A stretch of 64,000 bases of DNA from assembly GCA_030704615.1 (NCBI GenBank), contig CM060731.1:44454001-44518000 (forward strand), in the 5' to 3' direction. Shown here piece by piece: positions 22,560-34,591 of the stretch. The DNA comes from Takakia lepidozioides (Eukaryota > Streptophyta > Takakiopsida > Takakiales > Takakiaceae). Numbering within the stretch: position 1 is the first letter of the stretch; each line of letters opens with the position of its first letter. Under the pieces are notes generated by a model. That model saw only the letters and a program-made list of their open reading frames with translations, did no database searches and was not told the DNA's origin. Both the position numbers and the translations under genes were made by a program.

Positions 22560-24230
22560 GTCAAGTGTCATCTAAGCCCAAGTGTAATCTCATATGTATG
22601 CAAGTGCGTCTCCACCTCACAGACCCACACACACCGTCAGCATTTGCGATACACGTCTCTAGACTCATCCAGCGCTACGCACAAGATCTACCACCCAAAA
22701 CACCCACAACAACAAACAAACTTTCACTTGCACACTCCCACTCAACTCTCCCCGCGCTCCTTCTAGGCTTCATCACCACGGAGCTGCAACTCACTCACTC
22801 ATACTACTCTAACCCTCTCACATGCCCACTGGGTTTATCTACTTACTCAAGCTTACACGACATAGATCAGCACTTTGGATCCCTTGGGACTGCAAGGTCC
22901 CACCAGTGGCAAGGGTGAGGGTTTGCACACCCCACCAATGTCGCTTCTGCCAGTGAAGCATTTCATTGGGCGCGCATTGCTGCACATTTGTCTCCAGAAA
23001 CATTCACCATCTTATTTATTCCTAATACTAATCATAGCAACTCTAAACACCCAATACTAAACGACCCCCCTGGAGTATTCACGTTAGCTACATTTGAACC
23101 TCGCTCGATCATTTATCAACCCCCATCGCCATGGCGCAATTACATGAAATACCCATAATCTTTACTAACTAAACTAGTATGTGTACACCACTCACAAAAC
23201 CCGCAAATACTTACCACTTTCCACCATCAACTGGACCAGATTCTAAAACATTTATTTGGTCACACAGCCACGGTCCACCCGCCTACCCAAATACCCAACG
23301 AATACCCCCGAATCAACCCGGACAAACCATGGAGACATGTGACCCCTAGACCTCTTTGGGCAGTGAGACAAAAAACCTTTACTATACCACTCCCAGATTT
23401 CACGGAACCCGACAGCTTGGTCTCCCTACACCTTCTCATCAACCAAATCTGCAAGCCATCATCACAGATCCACCATCCTGATATTACACTTATAAAAGGA
23501 ATCGTCGATATTGTATCATCTTTACCACTGCAAATCCATATACATAAAGTTCGATCTCACACATATATAATAGGTAATGACATAGCAGACCATCTTGCTC
23601 AACTTGGTGCCATTCAGCCAATCACCAACCCCTCAACCAGCTCTATCCACCGGTCGCACACATACCCGTTCTGGCTCATATCAACAAGGGCTAGATTCCC
23701 GACCATAGTACCTATACGGAACCTACACACACACATTAAAGGCGAGACCAAACTACTCATACAAGAATCTCGTACCTACAGGAATTCCTACATATCTAAA
23801 GTGGGTCTCATCCCCAGGGTATTTGGACATCCCCCAGGGTTACTGATGCACAAATCAAACAAACTCTGAAATTTCGGTATGGTCAATATATGGGCAATCA
23901 ACGACCGAACTTGTTCTGGCCATTATTATACCCTAATAAACACTGCATGTTATGTTCATCCCAAAATCCCCAAATAGACACATGGCCACACTTATTTCTC
24001 CACTGCAACCATCCCATAATTCATGGGTTGCGGGTAACTAGACATAACCAAGGGGTTAGACAACTCCACAAAATTCTCACTTCACATCCGAAATCCAGAT
24101 GGTTTAACCTCATCAATGGTACCAACGGGCTTTCCAACGGTACCAAGCACCAGGGCTGGGGCCTTGCGGTTGGGGACATCTCAAATCTACAAAACAAAAC
24201 AAACGTCTCGCTTCATATATTGATGTGTCA
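22560..24230 (+). mobile_element. LINE-like non-LTR element, RNase H and zinc-finger end
   Basis: Decayed ORF2 C-terminal region. The segment 23339-23869 encodes a late RNase H-like stretch with IHKVRSHTYIIGNDIADHLA, the usual H-x-G-N-x-x-A-D signature. The segment 23890-24309 encodes YPNKHCMLCSSQNPQIDTW followed by FLHCNHP, a CCHC-type zinc-binding motif found at the end of LINE polymerases. Upstream, 22565-23060 is in a related but broken frame. The element ends near 24200 in an AAAACAAAAC tail and shares its last 100 bp with 22227-22345. No intact RT core is present. Confidence 0.6.
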
Positions 24231-24639
24231 TATTTCATGTTCTCCTGTGTATCAATCAGCCCACATGGCACAAACATATTCTTACTTCAGCAGTTCTATA
24301 TTCATCTGATTTAGAATACTTCAATTTTCTTAAATATTATCAGAAATAGAAAACCCACTGAGTCATAAAGACATGATACATTAATTCTTGCTATATACAA
24401 CCCGATACAATTCAAAACTTTATAAATCATGATACGACAACATTGTGTGCTCACCAAGTTGACGTAACTCATTACAACACCATGATACTTCATTTTTTAT
24501 ATTCTGAAAAAAATAAAAAAAATAAAAAACCTACCTCGAATGCAATTGATTAACATAGAGCTTCAAGATTGGTTATACGATTCAAAATGACATGAAATTT
24601 CCGAGCAAAAGTAATGTTAAGTCCAAAATATTAACTTAG

Positions 24640-25010
24640 AAATTGGTGTCGCCAATGGTTCAATTGGAACAGTTACACAAATTCAAGCAACTACAGATCC
24701 CCAAACAATTACATCAATATTAGTACTCTTACATAATTCTGGCAATACTATACCAGTGTCTAAACTGAAAGATGCATATATACATCAAAATGGAATTAAA
24801 TATACAAAAACAACTTTTCCATTGACATTAGCATATGCAATGACTGGTCACAAATCTCAAGGTGCAATTATATCTTCAAATGTAATGATATCAATAAAAG
24901 AATTTTCATCAGGACTAACGTACGTTATGTTTCCAAGAGTTACATCTAAGACGTCATTAAAAATAATAAACACTCTAACATCTGATGATTTTGAACCGAT
25001 GAAAATCTGA
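24640..25010 (+). pseudogene. Helitron/PIF1-type helicase C-terminal fragment
   Basis: The plus-strand frame reads IGVANGSIGTVTQIQ, then LTLAYAMTGHKSQGA and FSSGLTYVMFPRVTS before a TGA. These match helicase motifs V and VI of PIF1-like Helitron proteins (AMT-x-HKSQG, Y-x-x-x-x-RV). The Walker A and Rep parts are absent. The second half of the sequence is AT-rich. A perfect hairpin follows directly after the stop. Confidence 0.65.
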
Positions 25011-25011
25011 A

Positions 25012-25039
25012 AATACATAATAAACCTTTATTATGTATT
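25012..25039. repeat. Perfect 13-bp stem hairpin after helicase fragment
   Basis: AATACATAATAAA, CC, TTTATTATGTATT: a perfect 13-bp inverted repeat with a 2-base centre, starting two bases after the helicase stop. Helitrons carry a short hairpin near their 3' end, but the usual CTRR end is not seen just downstream. A second TTCATTATGTATTAT follows near 25071. Confidence 0.5.
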
Positions 25040-25175
25040 ATCCTCTCACTATGAAGGGGCCTAAATACACCTTCATTATGTATTATCTTTTCACTATCAA
25101 CGAGCCTGATTTGTGTGAGCTGTCGCTCCCAGGTGATTTCCCTTTAAAAAAAAAAAAAAAAAACCCGGCACGCTG

Positions 25176-27666
25176 GTGGTATCATCGACCGCTCCAACTC
25201 ATCGCATGTCTGAATCGCCCAACTTGGGGCGAGAGGGCAAACTTCAACCTTTTGTTGGTGGACGAGAGGACCTGCAACGAGGGTACGACAGAATAGGCAT
25301 TGGGGAGGTTGGTGCAGGCGGCATGGCAGGTGAAGGGCGTGAGGACGTGAGGACAGCAGATCCGGCAATGGAGGTTGTTGATGCACATGCAGTAGGGCCC
25401 GCCCACGCAAAGAAGAAGAAGAAAGCTAAGCACATGCAATCCCCGGCGAGAGAGCCGTCACGGGCTGCGGAGGGGGGAGTGAGCAGTGCGCGCGAGGGTG
25501 TTCCTTCTCCTCAATCATAGGTGGTCGTCCTGGAGGGCTCCCCTGCTGCTAGCCCTAGTAAGAAACAGAAAGCCCGTGAGAGGGCAAAAGAACAGGCGAG
25601 ACAGAAGGCTAGCCAGGAGGAAAGAGAAAAGGCCACTGAAGAGGCCAGGGGTGCCCAAATGACAGATGCCAATGTAAGCGAGGGACGCACAGAGACGGTG
25701 GATCCCTCCAAGACACCACAAAGAGGCAGTAACACACCAGTTACACCATCGCGGACAAGAGCAGCCCCCGCAATTACCCATACGGTGGAGAATATAGGAG
25801 AGGAAAGAACACCACAAAGAGCACGGATTGTGCAAGTTCGAGGTGAAGCCGGGGAGATGGCAGTAGAGACAGGGAGAGTGCTCGAGGTGGTTTTGCCGGT
25901 GGTTCACCATGTTGAGGAGGACGACACCGAGCTTTCTGACCAAGATGACATCCTCCCGGACATCCCCAGGCCCCAAACCTGCAGCATACAGGCTGGATTT
26001 GGCGGTCCTGGTGGGCTGCCGGAGAACCCCTCTGCAGCAGACGTCATGTCGGAGGCGGATATGAAGTTGGCCGCTGCCAAGATGTTGGAGGCAACCCACA
26101 GCAACATTGGCAGGGTGCTGGGGGGCATGGTGTACCCGGCCAAGCTTCGAATTCCCCTTTGCCGCTTGGTGTCTTTGCAGGTGGTGAGACCTGCCCTCCC
26201 AGGCGATATCGACAAGCTGAAATTCTCTTTCCGGGATGGATATCGAATGGGGTCTGCCGCGTTTTACGTTTCCATTGAGAACGACCACGGAGCTTCCCGT
26301 GCCCACACTTCCGATGAGGTGGACAAATGGGGTCCCCATTGGCAAAGGCAAAATGAGGAGTTCGAGAGATCGATTGTTACTGATCCTCTTTTCCAGCACT
26401 TGTCCGGAAAGATGTTTTACGTGTGGGACGGCAATCATCGCCTCCTGGCATGGATGGAGCACATAGCCGAAGCCCACCCCAACGACCTCGATTGACATTT
26501 CGCCGTGGAGTGTGTTGTGCTGAAGGTTGCGGGGCCCAAAGATCGCAGTCGCTGCAATGGCGGACATCAACTCGTAAGTTACAACGCCTCTTGCTTTTGG
26601 ACCCATCCGATTGTAAGTCATTTCATTGTGAATCCTCATATTTGTTGTAAATTCCCATTTCAGAATTGTTTGATGGAAATGTGGCATTGCAGGGTGACTG
26701 AGAATGCCTTCATTGCCACCAACTTGTCCCATATGCTCTTCCGAGTGAAGGATGTCGGGAAGCAGGGGGTGCAAGAGTTTGCCAATTCGCTCAGTGTCGA
26801 CCTCCTGTGCAAGTCGGAGGCAAAGGCAGACAGAACCTGGTATAGGCTGAGCATGGACGCCATGGTGGACTACATATTTCGGGTAAAGCTCCTGACTGTT
26901 TTGTTGAGCTAATCTGTCTCTCCTCCCCAATAGAAGAAAAAGTGTTGAGCAGGATCTCTAATCTTATGTGCGCATTCTTGACAGACGAAAATTCAGCAGG
27001 ATTTGGCACATGCGCGGAGGTTCTACATGGAGTCAGAGGAGAAGAATCTAACCCTCCCGGCACTCGAATCGTATCTCAAAGCTGCGGAGGTGAGGGCCCG
27101 CATAAGGTACAAGTCGCGGATGGTAAAGTACGTGGCCATAGCTGATCCCGCCCTTGGTGCCGACTTTGGGGAAGCACTACTCCCGCGCTCTAAAGCCCAC
27201 GATGACATTGGAGAAGCTCCATCGTCTAGCCACATCCTGTGTGGATGGTGCAGAAAAGGTGATACATTCTTAACCAAATTGTGGTAGCAACAACTCGTTT
27301 TTGTGGTGTTTGGCGCTTACGAATATGCTGGGTGGTTGGACAGACCCGGTGGCTCCAAATCTGGAATGGTTCCCAAAGTACAAGGGACATGTGGAGCTTC
27401 CCCAAACCGGACAAACTGTCTGACCCCACATTCGACATGTGGATGAACCGCATGACATGGTGGTTTCAGGTACTTCCCCACGCTTCGTTTGGCGCTTCTA
27501 CTCTTGTAGGGGGTGGATTCATTATATTTTTTCAGCAATGCGATCTGATGGAGAATCTCCACAGGTGACGATGAATGCGCAAGAGCAGCTGGACACACAA
27601 GCACATCAGTTCAAGATAGAGATTTCTCCTGCAGCAGAGAGCCTACGCGACTATGTGACGAGGTAG
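25176..27666 (+). pseudogene. Split gene with ParB/sulfiredoxin-like motif
   Basis: Exons on the plus strand: about 25176-26573, 26693-26882, 26985-27258, then about 27330-27468 and 27565-27666. The N-terminal third is lysine-rich and low complexity (KKQKARERAKEQARQKAS). A globular part follows with RPALPGDIDKLKFSF, GSAAFYVSIEND and MFYVWDGNHRLLAWMEHI. The D-G-N-H-R-L-x-A pattern recalls the G-x-H-R-x-x-A of ParB/sulfiredoxin-fold proteins; that link is an inference. Later exons give VDYIFR and SYLKAAEVRARIRYKSRMVK. In-frame TAG (after SPQS, 25518-25520) and TGA (after HPNDLD, 26493-26495), plus a one-base shift near 27418, indicate decay. I believe this is a repeated family in non-seed plants, possibly transposon-associated. 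Confidence 0.55.
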
Positions 27667-28184
27667 CTGTTTATTATAGGTCATTTACGGATAGGCCATT
27701 TACGGATCTATTTATTTTATTATAATGATGGAGATACTATTGTGGTTTTCTAGGTGCTGCCTTGCACATGTGCCTATATCTTGTTCTTACATTCTTGGGA
27801 TTGAAAATCAGTTTTTAAGCATTGATTATTATGCTCAAGTTATATCTGAAATATATTTACATATAATTTTTATTATTTAGATCTGATGGGTAATGATGGA
27901 TATGTTTCCAATTTACTTATATAAATTTCTATTTATCTCATCCTTATCCTACCTAAACCTAATTTATCCTACGGATATGCTAAATTACCTGGACCCATCA
28001 ACCCTTAATTGTCCAAGCGACACAAAATGGGTCACTCCATTTTTTAATCCATTTTGTAACTTCTTTCTACACTTGTGCCTTATCCGCAACCCAACCTTAC
28101 CTTCCCGTTTGTAAAATAATAATACCCTGACCGGGCGGGTAAATGTTTTCTCTAAATTTAGGTTACCCTTACCCCTAAGGATAA
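27667..28184. other. AT-rich, no gene recognised
   Basis: AT-rich sequence downstream of the split gene, with no coding signal on either strand. Confidence 0.35.
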
Positions 28185-28425
28185 ATGAAAATTCAATACC
28201 CACTCATGACTGGTCGTCCCTCACCACTAACTACTTACCACTCAGTAGTCACTACCCTGGCCATGACAACCCTCTCACCACTTACCACTTATCACTCACT
28301 ATTTATCATTAACCAGTCACTAATCACCAATCATTACCCTAGCCTACGGCCAAGACAACCCCCTCACCACTCACTACTTACCACTCAGTTACTAGTCACT
28401 ACCCCAGCTCACAGAGCGGGCCATG
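28185..28425. repeat. CACTACTTACCACTCA-type degenerate tandem repeats
   Basis: Variants of CTCACCACTTACCACT recur many times, with a larger duplication: GTCACTACCCTGGCCATGACAACCCTCTCACC near 28249 and a related block near 28335. No protein is encoded. Confidence 0.55.
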
Positions 28426-29209
28426 ACAGCCCGGCTATACCTCAAATATCAGGTTTTGCCAAAGAAGTAATCTGACTACATCTCACATAGTAGGCATGAA
28501 CTTGAACTCACAAGTAACCTACCAAAAAGATTGACAGCCCATACCCTTTTGGATATTTTTAAATTTTATTTTCTTTACATACTCAATATAATAATATGCT
28601 ATAATCTATTTGTTTATAAAGTTAAAACCAAATAAATTTCTCATTAAGATGCCCAAAACAAAATTGATTCATAGGTCAAACCATAAAATGCTTCCATTGA
28701 CATATATTACTTGCATATGCATAAACCATTCAAATTAATACTCAAATGTATTTAATCCATAATTATAATGTCTTCATTCATATGAATAGTTGTCATTTCT
28801 ATGAAGTATAAGTTAATCAGAAGTCCAATTCATCATCATGATGGCCTGATGTGTACCACCATGGCTCATTTTTTGAGGAGTCATTTATAGCAACTTCTCT
28901 ATTGACCATATTTCTAGTTCTAGTCAACACATGCTTTTTGTTTAATAAAGCAACCCCTAATCTGAAACTGGAGTATGTAACATTCTCACTCTTTAATGTA
29001 CCATGTGTAAGTTACTTTGATCGAATGAATATTGAACAGGCGTCGGTTGTCTCAAACTTGTAAATCAATTTATTCACAAAAAATTCTCCATCTTTTGATG
29101 ATCCCCGCTGTGCCCAATACATAATTGTGAACTCAATATGTACCCCAAACGCCCGAAAAATCAAATCAACTATAGGCGAGCCGACGCTTAAGCGACTGTC
29201 CCAATAGAA
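28426..29209. other. AT-rich, no gene recognised
   Basis: Short frames only. Nothing is supported as a gene, repeat or RNA. Confidence 0.3.
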
Positions 29210-29360
29210 GTGGCAGCGTGCATTGGGCCCACATGGCTATTGCATGCCCCTTCAAAGTGGCTATTGCATGCAACATCTAGCAAGCTGACTCACTAGCGTG
29301 GCTATTTGCATTGGGCCCACATGGCTATTGCATGCCCTTCAAAGTGGCTATTGCATGCCC
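29210..29360. repeat. About 90-bp tandem duplication
   Basis: GCATTGGGCCCACATGGCTATTGCATGCCC followed by TTCAAAGTGGCTATTGCATGC occurs at about 29218 and again at about 29308. A short open plus-strand frame (29306-29596; contains EVILARYSPKWELG) starts in the second copy. Its product is not recognised. Confidence 0.6.
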
Positions 29361-30720
29361 CAAGGAATTCTAGGGAAGGTTCTCGAACGGAGGTGATTTT
29401 GGCAAGATATAGCCCAAAGTGGGAGCTCGGCAAGGACCAGAGGGTGCACGAGGATCGAGGGTCGAGTAGGGTGGGTGATTTCAAGGTGTGGGAGGAGTGG
29501 GGCCAGGTCTACGTGCAGACTGCAGACAAGGAGATGGAAGGATTTTGGAAGACGGTGGTTTACTTGGGGCGGAAGGGTTGCTTGGTACTGTGCTGATCCG
29601 CACGACATGACTTGAGGGATGTACTGTAAATAAGTGGCGTACGAGTTATTACTGATCCACGGGTGAGGTCTGTAGTCCCCTTGCTTATTACATGCGCTAT
29701 AAAGACTGTTGATATAACGACGAACCGACGAGGTTTTATGCCGACTTGTATTATTATTATGTCATGCTCTCCATATTGAAGGCTAAATTTTCTGCTCGAA
29801 ATTACATCTCCAACGCACTTGGCTGTATTCCATTATGACGCAATATGCCTCTACACCGAATTTATATCACATCGAAGTGAATATGTACATAATGGTATGA
29901 TCATGGTATTAACTCATAATCATGGTATCCACATGCGTTGAAATCTCAGTCGTGTGCAATTGGTGCACATGAACTTTGCACCCCGGTAGACCAATCCTAA
30001 TATATTTTGTGGATTGTATTTGAGCTTCAAACAATTTGGGAATAAATGATGGTTATTTCTTTTGAACTCCTCTCCAAATATTACTTGCAATTGTATCCCC
30101 CAAATCAAGAAATGACACTTTTTCTATGCTTGAAACTTGACAGCTTGTATACCTGTCCGTATTTCCAGTTGTATTTGCAGAACATTTGTAGCCATGACTT
30201 TTTGACTCATCACGCCCCCGTCTTGTATTTGTTCCACTCCATCCTCTGTAAGGTGCTAAAAGAAAATAAGAATGCATTTGAAATTGTAAAACACTAGCAT
30301 CTGTCGCGCCCAAAATATTTCATAAGTAAGGCATATCCCCGAAAGGGGGCAGTAGCCGCAAAACGAAGTGGCTCTTAGTTACGCCGGCCTCGGCCGGAGT
30401 ATTCTCTCTCTTTCATAAGTACATTAAATGTACTTTATTTTTTCCGAAATCTCCAAACTCTTTTACATGCGAATTGTCGTGCGCATACATATCGCTACAC
30501 AACTACATCGCTGTCCAAAACCACACAACACACACTAGTATACCACTAGTCCAGCCACTAGTCCAACCATTAGGCTGCCACTATGCTGCCCACTATGGCA
30601 GTCACTAGTCCACCACAATCGCCCCCCTAGCCGTTGCTTAGGTCCCTTTGAGTCCAGGTAGCCACAAGATGCAATAATAACCGTAGCCTCACTAAGTCCT
30701 CCACCACTGTCCCTACTATA
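29361..30720. other. No gene; possible LTR start at 30302
   Basis: At 30302 the sequence reads TGTCGCGCCCAAAATATTTC, which resembles the start of plant gypsy LTRs. No matching LTR end or second copy was found, so it is only a candidate solo or partial LTR. The rest shows no supported gene. This stretch lies downstream of the large gypsy element, where its 3' LTR would be expected. Confidence 0.3.
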
Positions 30721-30721
30721 C

Positions 30722-31740
30722 TCAAACTCGATAGATCAAGAGGCCGGGTGCAAGATTTGCCCCATCGTTAGTCGCCAGCTTGTAACCTGTGAACTTGAGC
30801 CTGAGATCTCGTGTTGCAGTGACATCCAAGGTCGTAGGCGCAGTCTGCTGCAAATAAACATAGTTACCAGGGCTAAACCTCCGAACCCCAGGACAATATT
30901 CTCTACCACGTATAGTGGCATACCTCAACGTGTCACAGTGTTGTGTAATGGCAAGGTTCTCAAAAGCCATGGGCATAACTTTCTTGAACAACTCTGCACA
31001 CTGATCACATGCACGTACCCACACGTCTGGATCATCAAGGTTAATGACTTGAGCAGTGTCCCTACGAATGGCTGCAGGCAAATCCGGCTCTCGGCCAAAG
31101 AGAAGGAAATATGGTGAGAAGGAGGCAAGTGATGCTTGCTTGCTGAACCTCTGGCCCATGACTAACCAAGGTACCTGAAGATCCCAATCTCCTAGGTGTC
31201 CGTTCTGCTAGCCATACTTGCGCAAACCCCTCTTCACCGTCTGAACAACTCTCTCTGCCAAGCCATCGGCCTCATGATGATCCCGAGAGGTGGTATGGTG
31301 GTCTGTCAAGGCATAATCACACAAAGCCTGAAACTCCCCCAAGAACTCTCTCCCTTGGTTCGTGAGTACCTCAGTTGGAGCACCAAATCGGCTAAGCACA
31401 CGATCCAAGAATGCATATGCAGCCCCCTCACTAGCCTTATCAGGCAACGGAACCAACTCAATCCACTTGGAGAAGTGTTCCACCATCACCAACCCATATC
31501 TGTGGTGGCGCATCGTCAGTGGCAATGGTCCTGCGAAGTCAAGACTCCACCTGCAGCCCAACCCCATGATGGATAAAGGATGCAACTATGGCGTATGGGC
31601 GTTGAATGAAGCACACACCTTGTCACACACCATGGACCTAGCCACGAACTGTTGCACCTCTGTATGCATACCACGCCACCAATACTGCCCCTGTAGTAGA
31701 CTGTGAGTGCATCGCACTCCAAAATGCCCCAACTCCTCAC
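30722..31740 (-). pseudogene. Integrase of the methyltransferase gypsy element
   Basis: From 31740 the sequence encodes a zinc-binding region (ELGHFGVRC, then VCDKVC), a TAG at 31586-31588, then the catalytic core. The first Asp is in WSLDFAGPLP (about 31538-31540). The second position reads VLTNQGREF, with Asn (31358-31360) where Asp is expected. The Glu context is ADGLAERVVQTVKRG. After a stop at 31208-31210 the frame resumes in 31159-30722 with FSPYFLLFGREPDLP and a C-terminal FSPGNYVYLQQTAPT, ending at RV-TGA. Loss of the second catalytic Asp would abolish strand transfer. Confidence 0.8.
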
Positions 31741-31774
31741 ACACTCGGAGCAGGTGTATCCCCTCTCACTTGAA

Positions 31775-32682
31775 CACTACAAGAAAAGGGGGGGGTTTTT
31801 GACGCCGTAGCCACGCCGCGGCGTCGTAAAACAGCCCTTGGAAAAAACCAAATTTGCGACGCTCGGGCGTCGCAAGCCCGTCGCCAAAAAACATCGCAAA
31901 TTTGCAACGCCCGGGAGTTTAAAAAAAAAAAAAAACCTACTCCGTAATGCAGAATTAGCAACGTCCGGGGGTCGCAAAGTGCGACGCCCGGACGTCACAA
32001 TTTAAGCGGGTACATTTGAATTTAGGCGGGAAATTTTTTATTTGAAATTTGAATTTCAAAAACTTGTTGACCATTGACTCTGGTTCTGTCTAATGGCGAT
32101 ATGTTCATTGTTTCACATATATCATGCAACGCATACTTGAACCTAAGACCTCCACGTTATAACATTTCTAAGACACTACAAACTAACCAACATACATACG
32201 TTACATCTATGTATCACAAAAGCAATCTAAATATATATATATACATATAAAGATTTCATTCAAGTTCTTTTAAGTTCTTTCAAGTTCCTTCTAATGGGAT
32301 CTCTCTTGTGACGCTGGGGAGTTGCAACCTCCACAGCTTTAGTGCCCAGCCCCAGCCCCAGCCCCAGCATCGTCGCCGTTGTTGTACTCCCCCACCCCTA
32401 GGCGCCCCAAACGACGTCCTTGTGTGGACCTAAGCTGACCACAATATCATTGCGACCCGTTGGGCGTCCCAGCGCGAGGCGCCCCCAGCGATGCTTTTGT
32501 GAAGTTGAAGGCCGCAAAGCCCCCAAAAAAAAAAAAAAACAAACTCTCACTGTGGTGATGTTATTGCGACGCCCTGACATCGCAGAGGCGTTGGGGCGTC
32601 GTAAAAAAACGCCGCGGGCTCAGCGCCGCGCGGGGCGTAGGGGCGCGGCTGGCGTCGCAAACCCCCTCCATTTGTTGTAATG
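31775..32682. mobile_element. Non-autonomous CACTA-like element in gypsy pol
   Basis: The left end is CACTACAAGAAAAGGGG. The right end, read on the minus strand, is CATTACAACAAATGGAGGGG, CACTA with one C-to-T change. The flanking triplets GAA (31772-31774) and GAT (32683-32685) fit a 3-bp target duplication with one mismatch. Removing the 908-bp insert and one triplet restores one continuous gypsy reading frame across the junction, apart from a pre-existing TGA. The interior carries many GCGTCGCAA/TTGCGACGC motifs toward both ends. It has no transposase. Confidence 0.75.
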
Positions 32683-33740
32683 GATCCTCTTGGCTCGTTG
32701 CAGGATCCGATCCTTTTCCTTGGTAGTCACATTGGCTGTCGTGTCTCCAGTACGGAGGTAGTCCAACACAGCCGAATCCTCATGTATATCTTTGGCACCA
32801 CCTAGCTCGTCACGAGCCTCAGGGTCCTCAGACACTCCATCTATAGGTCCAATCTAACCTTCTGCTGCCAAGATACAGAAAAATGCAGATGAGTGTCATC
32901 CCGACACCATCTCCTCGTCCGTCTCACCATGCCACCGAACTCTAGTGTCATCCTACTGGCTCGTGCATGGATTGCGGTTTAATCCATCCGCATCCCGATT
33001 GACCAAACCCAGTCGATGCACCACCTAAAAGTCATACTCCTGGAGTATGAGTGTCCACTGTGTGGTCCACCTTGGTTAGAGCCTTTGCAATGGCACTAAA
33101 TCCCTTAACAAACCGTCTATAATAGTTTGTCAATCCAAGAAAACTCGAACTCGGCTCACATCCGTGGGGTGTGAAATTTGTGCAATGGCCTCTACCTTAG
33201 TCTGTTGTACACCCAATCCTCCAGGATATATCATGTGGATACTCAATCTGGTTGTGGAAAAACTTGCACTTCCCCGGATGCAGCTTCAATCCGTGCGCTC
33301 TCAAGCGCTCCAATACCACCTGAAGGTGTCTCTCATGCTCCTCCACCGTAGCACTGAAGATGATGATGTCATCTATGTAACACCGAGCAAATTCTACCCC
33401 TGCTAGAATCCTGTCCATGACTCTCTGGAACTCTGCAGGAGCGTTCTTAAGCCCGAATGGTAAGAATCGTCACTGATATAGGCAATCTTTGCCGTGCTCA
33501 TTGATCCCCCAGAATGTCGTCTTCTAAGTTATCCGCCTCTTTGATCGGCAACTGATGATATCCGGATCGTAAATCCAAAACTGTGCTAAAGACCTTAGCA
33601 TGCCCAATGACATCAAAGATCTCCTCCGGTGTGGGCATGACATACTTATCGGACTTGGTCTGACAATTTACAGGCCGGTAATCACCACACATACGTCTCT
33701 CCGTCCAATTATCATAGACAACTTTCTTGGCTGACATCAC
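32683..33740 (-). pseudogene. Reverse transcriptase core and RNase H-side remnant of gypsy element
   Basis: The segment 33498-33740 encodes YDNWTERRMCGDYRPVN and FSTVLDLRSGYHQLP, RT motifs A and B context. The segment 33197-33418 encodes FARCYIDDIIIFSATVEEH, with the catalytic YIDD at about 33368-33379, then HGLKLHPGKCKFF. Most of RNase H appears deleted. The segment 32835-32683 encodes the linker before the integrase zinc finger (LDYLRTGDTTANVTTKEKD). Frames differ between the pieces, so at least two indels are present. Confidence 0.8.
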
Positions 33741-33766
33741 TGTGGCTGAAGCATACTTTCTACCAA

Positions 33767-34591
33767 TACTACAACAGATTGCGGTATTTATGACTGTATA
33801 TATGATTATTCTGTAGTCATAAACGGTACATATGACTTCTCTGACTGTAAGTCGTGCAAACCAAGTAAATACAATGAGTACAGGATGGTACGGTCTGGAT
33901 GACTACAGTCAGATGAACCAAGTGATATCTCTCATTGCAGTCATATATACCATACTGTAGTCGCCGCTGCCGCGCCACGTAGTTAAATTAAATTAAAAAA
34001 CTCAAAAAACTAAAAACGTATGTCAGACGCCGCGTCGCACCGCATTAAGCCACGTGACATAACGTATTTTATAATAATGAAAAAACCACGTGGCAGCCCA
34101 TCTAGGGTACCACGTGCTATCCCTAGCTCGCCTACTAACCCTAGGGCCATCTTATCCATTTGATTGTACTTAGAAAAGTTTGAACCTGCAACCTCCTTAC
34201 TATTAGAGTTATAGTTCACTACCTTCTAACCAATACACCCATTAGTCATTCATGTGATCATATGGTGTTTTAATTGTATTATACACACCAAATTATAAAA
34301 TCCCTAGTAGTCAACATGACTATGTAACCTCATCCATGTACACTGTAGTCATGGAAATGACTATGAATTGTGAGCTAAATCTGGTCAATTGCCGTTGACC
34401 AGCCTTCCGCCCATTCCGGAGCCATGTAGTCATACAGATTACTATTTAGATAGTCGTTCATATGACTACAGTTGTATGAAGGACTGCGGGAGGTCAATTT
34501 CATATAAAAACATGGTGTAGTCCTGGTCAAAGTCAAGAAAACCATGACTACCACGGTTTGGCAGTCATAACTATCGCGATCTGTTGTAGCG
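33767..34591. mobile_element. Second CACTA-like element in gypsy RT
   Basis: Terminal inverted repeats of about 27 bp: the left reads ACTACAACAGATTGCGGTA, the right on the minus strand reads GCTACAACAGATCGCGATA, both followed by TATGACTG after a mismatch. If the ends are mutated CACTA, the flanking triplets are CAA (33764-33766) and CAG (34592-34594), a 3-bp duplication with one transition. The 825-bp interior is filled with TAGTCAT/ATGACTA motifs in both orientations. It has no transposase. It splits the RT domain before YASATVMSAKK. Confidence 0.7.

Noticed and set aside
25515-26930. A 471-codon open frame on the minus strand
   Set aside because: It lies antisense to the plus-strand split gene, which has splice sites at sensible places and a recognisable motif. 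The minus frame has no domain and is a shadow of GC-rich coding DNA.
31777-32680. Open frames inside the CACTA-like element
   Set aside because: They cross homopolymer and GCGTCGCAA repeats and have no transposase features.
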